From NCBI GenBank assembly GCA_035258565.1, contig DATFXF010000343.1, positions 1 through 6,864 of the forward strand: a DNA stretch of 6,864 nucleotides. Reading direction: 5' to 3'. Positions 1-5,910 of the stretch are shown in pieces. This stretch comes from DATFXF01 sp035258565. Its GTDB lineage: Bacteria > Acidobacteriota > Terriglobia > Acidiferrales > UBA7541. The translations under genes and the position numbers were made by a program. The notes under the pieces were generated by a model. That model was given only the letters and a program-made list of their open reading frames with translations, searched no databases and was not told the DNA's origin. Position 1 is the stretch's first letter; every line of letters begins with the position of its first letter.

Positions 1-28
1 GAGCCAGCTGTGCCACGCTTCGCTGGCG

Positions 29-421
29 CTAGCGGAAGCCGCCCAGAGCAGTCTGCTCGTCGGTATGGATCTCAAAAAGGGTATGCAGCTTCGTGATTTG
101 GAGAAGATCCTGCACGCGTTGGGCGAGGTGGACAAGCTTCAGCTGGCCGCCGCGCATCCGGACGGTTGCGTAGCAGCGCGCCAGCTCGCCGATGCCAAAG
201 CTGTCAATGAAGTCCACCTCGCGCAGGTTCAGCAAGAATTTCTTTTGGCCCTTGCTCGCCAGCACGTGCACGAGATCGCGGAGCGCTGTGCCTCCGGAAC
301 CCAGCGTGAGACTACCGCTAGCGTCAATGATGGCCACGTCACCTAGTTCGCGCGCATGCGCTTTGAAGCTCACCGGGCTCTCATCCGAGACGCGATTATT
401 TTGACCCGTCGCGCGAATCAT
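29..421 (-). CDS. STAS-domain anti-sigma-factor antagonist (SpoIIAA/RsbV-like)
   Basis: A 130-residue single-domain protein. Proteins of this family switch partners with an anti-sigma kinase in the cytoplasm: unphosphorylated antagonist binds the kinase and frees a sigma factor or other output. The STAS fold covers about residues 17-125. The signature is FIDSFGIGEL at 71-80, in which D73-S74-x-G76 matches the D-S-x-G loop of SpoIIAA and RsbV, so the phosphorylatable Ser (S74) is kept. The usual GGxLKLVHL strand follows at 91-99, then RVQDLLQITKLHTLFEI at 102-118. The frame stays open upstream to 583, but I chose ATG 421 because it gives family length and has AAGGGA about 10 nt before it. Residues encoded upstream do not look like STAS. 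No kinase or phosphatase partner is in the window; it may lie beyond the left edge. The family call is firm; the regulated process is unknown. Confidence 0.88.
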   Translation of the reverse strand: MIRATGQNNRVSDESPVSFKAHARELGDVAIIDASGSLTLGSGGTALRDLVHVLASKGQKKFLLNLREVDFIDSFGIGELARCYATVRMRGGQLKLVHLAQRVQDLLQITKLHTLFEIHTDEQTALGGFR

Positions 422-453
422 ACGCGAGCCGTCCCTTGTTTCCAAGCGCGCTG

Positions 454-483
454 GCACGTTGTTGCACGTTGTTGCACGTTGTT
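454..483. repeat. Triple 10-bp tandem repeat upstream of the STAS gene
   Basis: Three perfect head-to-tail copies of GCACGTTGTT (AACAACGTGC on the minus strand) occupy 454-463, 464-473 and 474-483. They lie 33-62 nt upstream of the chosen STAS start, in the gap between two divergent genes. A unit close to one helical turn would place each copy on the same DNA face, as in some operator arrays. Slippage-generated repetition without function is equally possible. The repeat is seen directly; any role is inference. Confidence 0.8.
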
Positions 484-538
484 GCGGCCCCAAATGAGCC
501 CGCGAAACTGTGGGACGGCCCCTGGTCGCAACTTGGCC

Positions 539-567
539 TTGACACATGGACATGACCGGCGTATCTA
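539..567 (+). promoter_or_regulatory. Candidate sigma-70-type promoter for the S9 peptidase gene
   Basis: A perfect TTGACA lies at 539-544. After a 17-nt spacer comes TATCTA at 562-567, which matches only the first half of the -10 consensus. The element points toward the ATG at 602, about 35 nt downstream of the -10. It sits in the gap between the divergent STAS and S9 genes. The -35 and spacing are good; the weak -10 and unknown host sigma preference limit confidence. Confidence 0.4.
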
Positions 568-601
568 CGAGCGCTGCGCCCATACTACGCTCGAGCGCTC
601 C

Positions 602-1032
602 ATGACAAAGAAATTAAAGTGGATACCTTTGGTATTCGCCCTCTCGAGTGCCTGGCCGGCGACTGCCGCCAAGGTAACCATCGACGATTTGATGCGGCTC
701 CGGTCACTCTCTGAAATACGCATCTCTCCGGACGGGAAGCAGGTCGCTTCTGTGGTCTCAACGCCGTCGTTCGAAACCGCCGCTCACGAAGCGGTGCTTT
801 ATGTGGTGCCGGCGGCAGGCGGCACTCCGCTGCGCCTGACCTACATTACCAGGATTTTCAATCGACCAGTGCCGGCGCCGGCGCTGCGCTGGTCGCCTGA
901 CGGTTCGCTCTTATCCTTTATCGGCTTTGTGGATGGTGTTCCGCAGGCGATAGCGATGTCGTCCGCCGGGGTGAGGCGTGGGCGCTCACCTCCGTCAAGG
1001 AAGGCGTCACCAACTACGAATGGGCACCGGAT
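602..1032 (+). pseudogene. S9 prolyl-oligopeptidase-family exported peptidase, N-terminal fragment
   Basis: Start ATG 602 opens with a typical Sec signal peptide: MTKK, a hydrophobic stretch, then an Ala-x-Ala site near residue 23 (WPATAA). The mature part begins VTIDDLMRLRSLSEIRISPDGKQ and continues with RWSPDGSLLSFIG. These SPDG blade repeats are typical of the beta-propeller in S9 acylaminoacyl/dipeptidyl peptidases, which cleave peptides in the periplasm. At the G-run 968-971 one base seems to be missing: the reading continues in the +1-shifted frame as GEAWALTSVKEGVTNYEWAPD (970-1032), again propeller-like. The match stops there, so only about 144 of the 600-700 residues expected for the family remain. 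The C-terminal alpha/beta-hydrolase domain with its Ser-Asp-His triad is absent. The following DNA belongs to a different gene. It is non-functional as read. Confidence 0.8.
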
Positions 1033-1534
1033 GTGAAGCGCAAGCGAACTATACCTATGCGAAAGTCACCGACGACCTGCTGAACACAAACCTCGGATTG
1101 GGCGATCCTGGCGCAGGGGGGTGGCGCGGTGCCGAGCGACAACAACAACCTCGAGTTTGACCGCGGAAACTCCGACCTGCTTATCCCGCATGTCTTCGTC
1201 TCCTTCCCGTTGGCTTCCGCTTGAGCGGTGTCTATTTCAGCGCGAGGGGGACACTGCATGACATCGACGGGGACGGCATCCAAGAAACACGGCCGATCAC
1301 CACCCAGCGGAACCAATTTCGCGGCCCTGCATCTGCCAACCTCGATTTGCGCCTCGAGAAGCGTTTCACGTTTGCGAGCGTTACGTGGCCTCGGGCCTGG
1401 TGGAATTCTTCAATCTGACTAATCAGCAAACCCGAGACTGATCAACAATTTCTTCATCAATGGGGCGCCTGGGCCAAGTTCGTGTGCCACTACCCGGCCG
1501 TGAGGTGCAGTTCGGATTAAGATTCAAGTTCTGA
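1033..1534 (+). pseudogene. TonB-dependent receptor (Oar-like), C-terminal fragment with multiple frameshifts
   Basis: Pieces of one outer-membrane beta-barrel can be read in changing frames. QANYTYAKVTDD...GDPGAGG is at 1041-1121; AVPSDNNNLEFDRGNSDLLIPHVFV is at about 1126-1200. LSGVYFSARGTLHDIDGDG..., then ANLDLRLEKRFTF, lie at 1221-1373. ERYVASGLVEFFNLTNQ is at 1376-1426, NPRLINNFFING at about 1429-1464, and LPGREVQFGLRFKF at 1490-1531, with stop TGA at 1532. NYTYAK, FFNLTN and an aromatic C-terminal residue after a beta strand are typical of TonB-dependent/Oar-like receptors, which import large substrates across the outer membrane. The plug domain and most of the barrel are missing. Breaks lie near the G6 run at 1116-1121, TT at 1210, G1374, G1426 and about 1480. 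The family call rests on motif style and order, and no intact product is possible as read. Confidence 0.68.
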
Positions 1535-1617
1535 AACGGCTGGCGTTGGCCCTGGGCTTGGCCCGAGCCGGCTGGCAGGCCGCGAAAAGATAAAAAAATC
1601 AGTCGTTTCTCGTTCTT

Positions 1618-3021
1618 TCATGCCCATGCCCCGCCGCGGGCTTGCCGCTTCAGATAGGCCCCTCGGCCTGCCTTCCCGAAGAACTGGCCTTTATCTACGA
1701 TCACTTCGCCGCGGGAAAGCACGGTCCGTACATTTCCCCTTAGCCGGCAGCCTTCAAACAGGGAGTAGTCAATGCGCATGTGGTGTGTTTTCACACTGAT
1801 GACGTGTTCGGCTTCCGGGTCCCAGATCACGATGTCAGCATCGCTGCCCGGGGCGAGAACGCCCTTGCGCGGATACATGCCGAAAAGGCGCGCCGGTGTG
1901 GTGGAAATCAATTCCACGAAGCGGTTGAGACTCAGCTTGCCGGCATTGACACCGTAGTGGTAGATAAGCTGCAGCCGGTTCTCTATGCCTGGCCCGCCGT
2001 TGGGGATCTTGGAGAAATCGTCCTTTCCAAGCGTCTTCTGATCCGCATAACAAAACGGGCAGTGATCGGTGGAGATCACCTGCAAATGATCGTTCTTCAA
2101 GCCTTCCCACAGCTTGGGCAGGTTTTCCTTTTCGCGCAGGGGCGGGGTGAAAACATATTTCGCGCCTTCGAATCCAGGCCGGTCGTACTCCTCGATCGAA
2201 AGCAGAAGGTACTGCGGGCAGGTCTCTGCAAAGGCCGGCACGCCGCGGTCTCGCGCTTCGCGCACCTCGTTGAGTGCCGCCTCGCAAGAGAGGTGAACGA
2301 TGTAGACGGGAACGCGGGCCATCTCCGCCATGGCGATGGCGCGGTGCACGGCTTCGGCTTCAGCGGTGGTGGGACGGGTGAGGGCGTGATATTTCGGCGC
2401 CGTTTTCCCTTCGGCCAGCGCGCGTTGCACAATCACGTCAATCACACCGCCGTTTTCCGCGTGCATGCAGATGAGCCCGCCGTTCTTAGCGGTCTGCGAA
2501 AGCGCTCGGAAGATGGTGGCGTCGTCCACCATGAGGGCGTTGGGATAAGCCATGAAGAGCTTGAAGCTGGCCACCCCTTCCTTCACCATAGCGTCCATGT
2601 CTTCCATGCCCGCGCCGGAGAGATCGGTGACGATCATGTGCAGGCCGTAATCGATCGAAGCCTTGCCCTCGGCCTTCTTCCACCAGGTATCGAGCGCGTC
2701 GCGCATTTTGACACCTCGGCCCTGGACGGCGAAATCGACGAGAGTCGTCGTGCCGCCGAAGGCAGCCGCCCGCGTGCCGGTCTCGAAATCGTCACTGGTG
2801 ACCGTGCCGCCGAAGGGCAACTCCAGGTGGGTATGACAATCCACCCCTCCAGGAAACAACAACATGCCAGTGGCGTCGATGACTTGGTCCGCTGCCGTCT
2901 GAGGAATGTTGGCGCGTATGTCCCGGATCGTCTCGTTCTCAATCAGGATGTCCGCGGGATGTGTAGATTCCGCAGTCACCACGGTACCGTTCTTCACCAG
3001 CGTGCTCATGGATATAGCCAT
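1618..3021 (-). CDS. hydA: D-hydantoinase / dihydropyrimidinase
   Basis: A complete 467-residue cytoplasmic amidohydrolase of the usual family length. It hydrolyses the cyclic amide of dihydropyrimidines or 5-substituted hydantoins to N-carbamoyl amino acids. The binuclear metal site is intact: H63 and H65 in DCHTHLE, the carbamylated lysine K154 in ASFKLFMAY, H187 in CMHAEN, H243 in IVHLSC and D319 in STDHCPF. Y159 and the PNGGPGIENR segment (340-349) match substrate-contact regions. The C-terminal GVLAPGSDADIVIWDP closes the small beta domain. Start: ATG 3021 has AGGA about 4 nt upstream in an AGGAAGGG stretch. ATG 3009 (MSTLVKNG) is also possible and matches typical N-termini. No carbamoylase, racemase, permease or other pyrimidine-catabolism gene is adjacent, so natural substrate and pathway stay open. 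Allantoinase is less likely given the hydantoinase-type motifs. Confidence 0.95.
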   Translation of the reverse strand: MAISMSTLVKNGTVVTAESTHPADILIENETIRDIRANIPQTAADQVIDATGMLLFPGGVDCHTHLELPFGGTVTSDDFETGTRAAAFGGTTTLVDFAVQGRGVKMRDALDTWWKKAEGKASIDYGLHMIVTDLSGAGMEDMDAMVKEGVASFKLFMAYPNALMVDDATIFRALSQTAKNGGLICMHAENGGVIDVIVQRALAEGKTAPKYHALTRPTTAEAEAVHRAIAMAEMARVPVYIVHLSCEAALNEVREARDRGVPAFAETCPQYLLLSIEEYDRPGFEGAKYVFTPPLREKENLPKLWEGLKNDHLQVISTDHCPFCYADQKTLGKDDFSKIPNGGPGIENRLQLIYHYGVNAGKLSLNRFVELISTTPARLFGMYPRKGVLAPGSDADIVIWDPEAEHVISVKTHHMRIDYSLFEGCRLRGNVRTVLSRGEVIVDKGQFFGKAGRGAYLKRQARGGAWA

Positions 3022-3614
3022 CCCTTCCTATGGGTTCAACCGCTGCCCATTGGTCTTACAATAGAACACAGTTGCCGCCTGTGATCATGCCACCTTTGGC
3101 GCGGTTTTCCCACCTTCCCCAGATGACACGCCTGTCCACGTCGATGAATGAGCGGCAGGGCTGGCCGAGAACATGGTGACCGCCACTCATGTACACGTAC
3201 ACCAGCGGGCCTTCTATGGTCTGCCGCAGCTGATTCAAAAACCCACTCTGTAATTGTTTCCAGCCTTGCTCGATCACATCCTTCAGTGCTAGTCTCCCAA
3301 TCAGGTGCCTCCTTTTCTGCCCGTGCCTGGGCAGGGATTTTTCCTCCCTAACTTCAACAGAAAATCCTACAGAGGGGAGGCCGTGGGCGCACGACGTGGA
3401 AGTGGCATTTAGCGGGCTTTCTTTTTTAGTGGCTTGGTCCTGAACGTATATAAACGTACAGATGGGATGCGCTACACAGAAAAGGTAAACCAACTTCTCA
3501 GCCGTGTCTTTGCGCAACGCCGTAAGGACGGGCGGACGGATCTAGAGGACGCGGGCGAGAATCACGTTGGGGTTCGTATGGGTCGGCTTATGGACCCCGA
3601 AGGGGTTGACTTCG
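3022..3614. other. Low-information stretch between hydA and the DinB gene
   Basis: About 590 nt without a recognisable gene. It contains one weak minus-strand ORF (listed separately) and short plus-strand ORFs that look like chance. At 3444-3457 there is an AT-rich patch, ACGTATATAAACGT, in which an AT core lies between two ACGT tetramers. TATAAA at 3449-3454 resembles a -10 box on the plus strand, but no good -35 lies 16-18 nt upstream, so I do not call a promoter. The start of the DinB gene is served by AAGGGG at about 3600. I see no tRNA, inverted-repeat ends or terminator here. Confidence 0.5.
3056..3517 (-). CDS. Hypothetical protein, unrecognised; possibly only the C-terminal half is coding
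   Basis: An open frame of 153 residues from ATG 3517 to TAA 3056, on the same strand as hydA and ending 34 nt before its start. I do not recognise it. The first 80 residues read like chance translation. The last 73, from V81 (GTG 3277), look more protein-like: amphipathic IEQGWKQLQSGFLNQLRQTIEG, then LVYVYMSGGHHVLGQPC and FIDVDRRVIWGRWENR, with a paired His and a Cys. There is no signal peptide or membrane helix. GTG 3277 has GAAGGA almost touching it, which is too close for a normal ribosome-binding site, and a better AAGGAGG lies about 26 nt further upstream with no ATG/GTG/TTG in frame at the right distance. It may be a gene remnant or non-coding. Confidence 0.25.
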   Translation of the reverse strand: MRKDTAEKLVYLFCVAHPICTFIYVQDQATKKESPLNATSTSCAHGLPSVGFSVEVREEKSLPRHGQKRRHLIGRLALKDVIEQGWKQLQSGFLNQLRQTIEGPLVYVYMSGGHHVLGQPCRSFIDVDRRVIWGRWENRAKGGMITGGNCVLL

Positions 3615-4226
3615 ATGATCTACAACTTTCTCGTCGAGACTTACGAAACCGAGCGAATCAAGGTCCTTAGCGTTTGGAGTGAGTTTAGGGACGAGGATCT
3701 TCCGGTACGTCCCCACCAGGCCGATCCGCGGGGACGCAGCGTCCACGAGCAGATGGTGCATCAGTGTGTGAGTGAGGATCTGTGGTTTCGCACCATGCTC
3801 GGCATCGACGTTGCTGCACCACCTTTGCCGAGACAAGAAACGCGTCTGGAGTTCATGAAGCGCTACGCGGAGGACAGCGGAAAACGCCTCGCCGCCCTGC
3901 GGAGCAAGGGTGAGCCTTGGTGGGAGGAGGAGGTCCCGTTTTTTGATGTGCGGCGCTCGCGGGCGTGGGTCATGACCCGGCGTATCGCACATACCTCGCA
4001 CCACCGCGGGCAACAGATGGCCATGCTCCGCATGCTGGCGCACGACTTGCACAGCAACTATGGCCCTACAGCCGATACGGGCGGCTTAATGCAAAACCAT
4101 GCGCCGACCATCTACGCCTATCCGAGCGTGGACGCCCTACTCCAGGGAGAAGCTGAGGGAGGTGCAAAAGCTCCGTTGCCAGGGCTCGGCAGTAAGCCCG
4201 TCACGGAACGGCCCGCAACGAGGTAA
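3615..4226 (+). CDS. DinB/YfiT-like putative metal-binding protein
   Basis: A 203-residue protein. The DinB fold is a four-helix bundle with a three-histidine metal site; members include thiol-transferases and uncharacterised stress proteins. The pattern is visible: helix 1 (MIYNFLVETYETERIKVLSVWSEF), then SVHEQMVHQ with H49 the likely first ligand, then HTSHHRGQ at 126-133, giving H126-x3-H130, the family's second and third ligands. Residues 1-150 cover the domain. The tail after about 150 is low-complexity (GEAEGGAKAPLPG) and may be disordered. Start ATG 3615 was chosen because AAGGGG lies about 9 nt upstream and the domain starts directly; the frame is open 16 codons further. It is followed convergently by the YjbR gene (104-nt gap). 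The substrate cannot be told. The family call is good; the exact subfamily is unknown. Confidence 0.85.
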   Translation: MIYNFLVETYETERIKVLSVWSEFRDEDLPVRPHQADPRGRSVHEQMVHQCVSEDLWFRTMLGIDVAAPPLPRQETRLEFMKRYAEDSGKRLAALRSKGEPWWEEEVPFFDVRRSRAWVMTRRIAHTSHHRGQQMAMLRMLAHDLHSNYGPTADTGGLMQNHAPTIYAYPSVDALLQGEAEGGAKAPLPGLGSKPVTERPATR

Positions 4227-4330
4227 CCGGGCCACATCTCGTACTCTTGCTGTTCAAAAGAGCTCTCGTCAGAGGCCCTCCAAGACCATTGATCACGCGG
4301 TGGGCAATTGGCTGCCTGCAAACTTGCCGG

Positions 4331-4663
4331 TCAGCTTTTCCATTCCCGCGATCGGGTCGCTCGGGTCCTAGCCTTCAAGATCTTTGCCTGAATCTTCTTA
4401 GGTAACTTCGATAGCACTAATCCATGGGATTGACGAATTAACCTCTCAATCTCTCTGCGCGGCAGCACACCTTCCGTTTCGAGGGAAACCCAATGAGCCC
4501 GAGCTAGATATGCCGCGGGCCGGAGCCCGGGCCGCTCGGTGAGGTCAGCAAATTCTTCGGACATCTTCCCACCGACTTTGAAAACAAGGTCGTCTCCCCA
4601 CTGGACTTGTTCCGTCGCTCCTGCGAGCGAACAGCAGTACTCCCGAATCCAATCGATGTTCAT
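4331..4663 (-). CDS. YjbR/MmcQ-family (CyaY-like fold) protein, apparently internally deleted
   Basis: A 110-residue reading frame whose ends match the small YjbR/MmcQ family (about 115-125 residues, double-wing DNA-binding-like CyaY fold, function poorly known). The N-terminus, MNIDWIREYC...ATEQVQWGDDLVFKVGGKM (1-34), is typical, as is the C-terminal half, EEFADLTERPGLRPAAYLARAHWVSLE followed by LIRQSHGLVLSKLPKK. In relatives a block of about 20 residues (central beta strands, roughly F-A-V...L-S-F-K-C-x-P) sits between GGKM and xEEFADLTERPG. Here M34 is followed at once by SEEFADL, pointing to an in-frame loss of about 60 bp near 4562. The tail KARTRATRSREWKS is basic. No clear ribosome-binding site precedes ATG 4663. 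The remaining protein would lack core strands and may not fold. The family call is good; the deletion is judged from memory of homologues. Confidence 0.75.
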   Translation of the reverse strand: MNIDWIREYCCSLAGATEQVQWGDDLVFKVGGKMSEEFADLTERPGLRPAAYLARAHWVSLETEGVLPRREIERLIRQSHGLVLSKLPKKIQAKILKARTRATRSREWKS

Positions 4664-4801
4664 GCGGCGCAGAGTACAGCAAGAGGGTTAGGGCGTCGAG
4701 GGCAGGATTCGTTTATTGACCCCAGGATCTTGCAGCTCCATTTCGAGAGCACGAACCCACTCACCACCATGAAAAGATCCCTTGCTGGGTGCCAGAAACA
4801 T

Positions 4802-5884
4802 ATGATACAAAATTTGAAGCAAGTGATACAAGTGAGTGTACTCCCTCAACTCGCACAACCTTCCCTTGAACCGCAGGCCCCAGCCTGGCTCTTGCTTGTT
4901 CACCAGCTTCCCGTGCGGCCCTCGAACGTCCGCGTGAAGACCTGGCGACGGCTTCAGAACCTCGGCGCGGTGGCGGTAAAGGACTCCGTTTACGTCCTTC
5001 CCAACACCCCGCAGGCCCGCGAGGACTTCGAGTGGCTCAAAGCGGAAATCATGGCCATGAAGGGTCAGGCCACCGTGTTCGCCGCCGACGTGTTGGAAGC
5101 CGCAGCCAAGGAAGAAATCACCGGGGCATTTCAGAAGGCGCGGCAGCGGGACTACCAAGGGATCGCGCGCGAAGCGCAGCGGCTGCTTTGGCGCGGAGCG
5201 GCAAACCGGGGCCGCAGTCCGGATGGACGCCGACTGCGAAGACTCCACGCCTTGCGCGAGCGGTTCGCTCGGACCCAGGCAGTGGATTTTTTCCGGGCTC
5301 CGGGACGCGACGAGGCGCAGGGAGCGCTGGACGAGCTTCAGTACCGGCTCAAACGGGGTGGGGTGGAATCGGGAACACGGGAAGGAGACTCTCTCATGGC
5401 AAGTGCATTTCGGGATCGCCTCTGGGTGACGAGGCCGCGGCCGGGGATTGACCGCATGGCCTCCGCCTGGCTGATCCGCCGCTTCATCGATCCCGCGGCG
5501 AGGTTTTGCTTTGCGGAAGAGCCCGAAGCCGAATCCACTGCTGTGCCGTTCGATATGTTCGGCGTTGAATTCGGCCATCAGGGCGATTGCTGCACCTTCG
5601 AGATGCTCGTGCGGCGCTTTGGCATCAGAAGCCAGGCGATCGAACGAATCGCCCAAATCGTCCACAGCCTGGACTTAAAGGACGAGAAATATCCGATGGA
5701 GGGAGCCACCGCTGTGGGACAGCTCGTCGATGGTTTGCGCCAGCTTTACTCGGACGACCACGCACTGCTCGAGCAAGGCATCACGATTTTCGAAGCCCTC
5801 TATCGCTCCCTGGCAGGGGGGCCTGCCGAGCGCAACCCAGCGAAGGCTCGGAGAGGCCGTCTCTCGCCGAAGGCGGCTCGCTGA
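4802..5884 (+). CDS. chrB: ChrB chromate-resistance/chromate-sensing protein, two-domain form
   Basis: A 360-residue cytoplasmic protein. ChrB proteins are needed for, or regulate, ChrA-mediated chromate resistance. The N-terminal domain (about 28-180) opens with AWLLLVHQLPVRPSNVRVKTWRRLQNLGAVAVKDSVYVLP, the winged-helix-like signature of ChrB_N, followed by a charged helical region. After a short linker, the C-terminal ChrB domain (about 205-340) begins WVTRPRPGIDRMASAWLIRRFIDP and includes FGHQGDCCTFE (257-267); H259 with C263/C264 could bind metal or oxyanion. The start is uncertain. ATG 4802 is the nearest ATG to the domain, with ATG 4769 and GTG 4823/4832 as alternatives, and none has a strong ribosome-binding site. 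Residues 1-27 look non-conserved. The tail after about 340 is basic (AKARRGRLSPKAAR). chrA follows after 23 nt, implying one transcript. The frame is unbroken. Confidence 0.9.
   Translation: MIQNLKQVIQVSVLPQLAQPSLEPQAPAWLLLVHQLPVRPSNVRVKTWRRLQNLGAVAVKDSVYVLPNTPQAREDFEWLKAEIMAMKGQATVFAADVLEAAAKEEITGAFQKARQRDYQGIAREAQRLLWRGAANRGRSPDGRRLRRLHALRERFARTQAVDFFRAPGRDEAQGALDELQYRLKRGGVESGTREGDSLMASAFRDRLWVTRPRPGIDRMASAWLIRRFIDPAARFCFAEEPEAESTAVPFDMFGVEFGHQGDCCTFEMLVRRFGIRSQAIERIAQIVHSLDLKDEKYPMEGATAVGQLVDGLRQLYSDDHALLEQGITIFEALYRSLAGGPAERNPAKARRGRLSPKAAR
4803..4831 (+). repeat. Two direct TGATACAA copies, 21 bp apart, at the 5' end of chrB
   Basis: TGATACAA occurs at 4803-4810 and again at 4824-4831, a spacing of two helical turns, in the AT-rich patch overlapping the possible chrB starts. 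Between them, TTGAAG (4814-4819) with TGTACT (4837-4842), spacer 17, makes a weak promoter-like pair. If chrB really starts at GTG 4832, the repeats would sit in its promoter or leader and could be an operator. If it starts at ATG 4802, they are coding. An 8-mer pair may be chance. Confidence 0.3.
5381..5398 (+). promoter_or_regulatory. Strong internal ribosome-binding site and in-frame ATG within chrB
   Basis: GAAGGAG (5381-5387) stands 8 nt before ATG 5396, which is in frame with chrB (residue 199 from ATG 4802) and falls in the linker between its two domains. Starting here would give a 162-residue protein that is the complete ChrB C-terminal domain (MASAFRDRLWVTRPRPG...). This is a better initiation context than any at the upstream chrB start. 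It suggests either a second product from the same frame or an ancestral gene boundary between two separate genes later joined. Confidence 0.6.
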
Positions 5885-5892
5885 CCGAGGCA

Positions 5893-5910
5893 GAGGAGTC
5901 CGGTTCGTTG
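5893..5910 (+). promoter_or_regulatory. chrA ribosome-binding site with TTG start
   Basis: GAGGAG at 5893-5898 is followed, after 9 nt, by TTG 5908 in the chrA frame. No ATG exists in frame between the chrB stop and the first transmembrane segment, so the start must be non-ATG. TTG 5908 has the better Shine-Dalgarno context; GTG 5929 is the alternative, giving a start seven codons later. Confidence 0.5.

Noticed and set aside
422..583. N-terminal extension of the STAS protein to ATG 583
   Set aside because: The extra 54 residues are unlike STAS proteins and include translation of the tandem repeat. ATG 421 gives family length and has a better ribosome-binding site.
1535..1600. Possible terminator: GGGC-TTG-GCCC hairpin near 1554-1564 and an A-run at 1590-1597 between convergent genes
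   Set aside because: The stem is only about 4-5 bp. No T-run follows it on the plus strand, and on the minus strand the T-run comes before the hairpin, so the order is wrong for an intrinsic terminator.
1780..3084. A 434-codon plus-strand open frame opposite hydA
   Set aside because: It is fully antisense to a gene with all catalytic motifs, has no recognisable domain, and arises from the GC-rich codon pattern of hydA.
3434..3670. A 78-codon plus-strand ORF overlapping the DinB gene start
   Set aside because: No recognisable motif; it overlaps the better supported DinB start in another frame and looks like chance.
4688..5665. A 325-codon minus-strand open frame opposite chrB
   Set aside because: It is a shadow of the conserved chrB frame, with no coherent motifs and no sensible start context.
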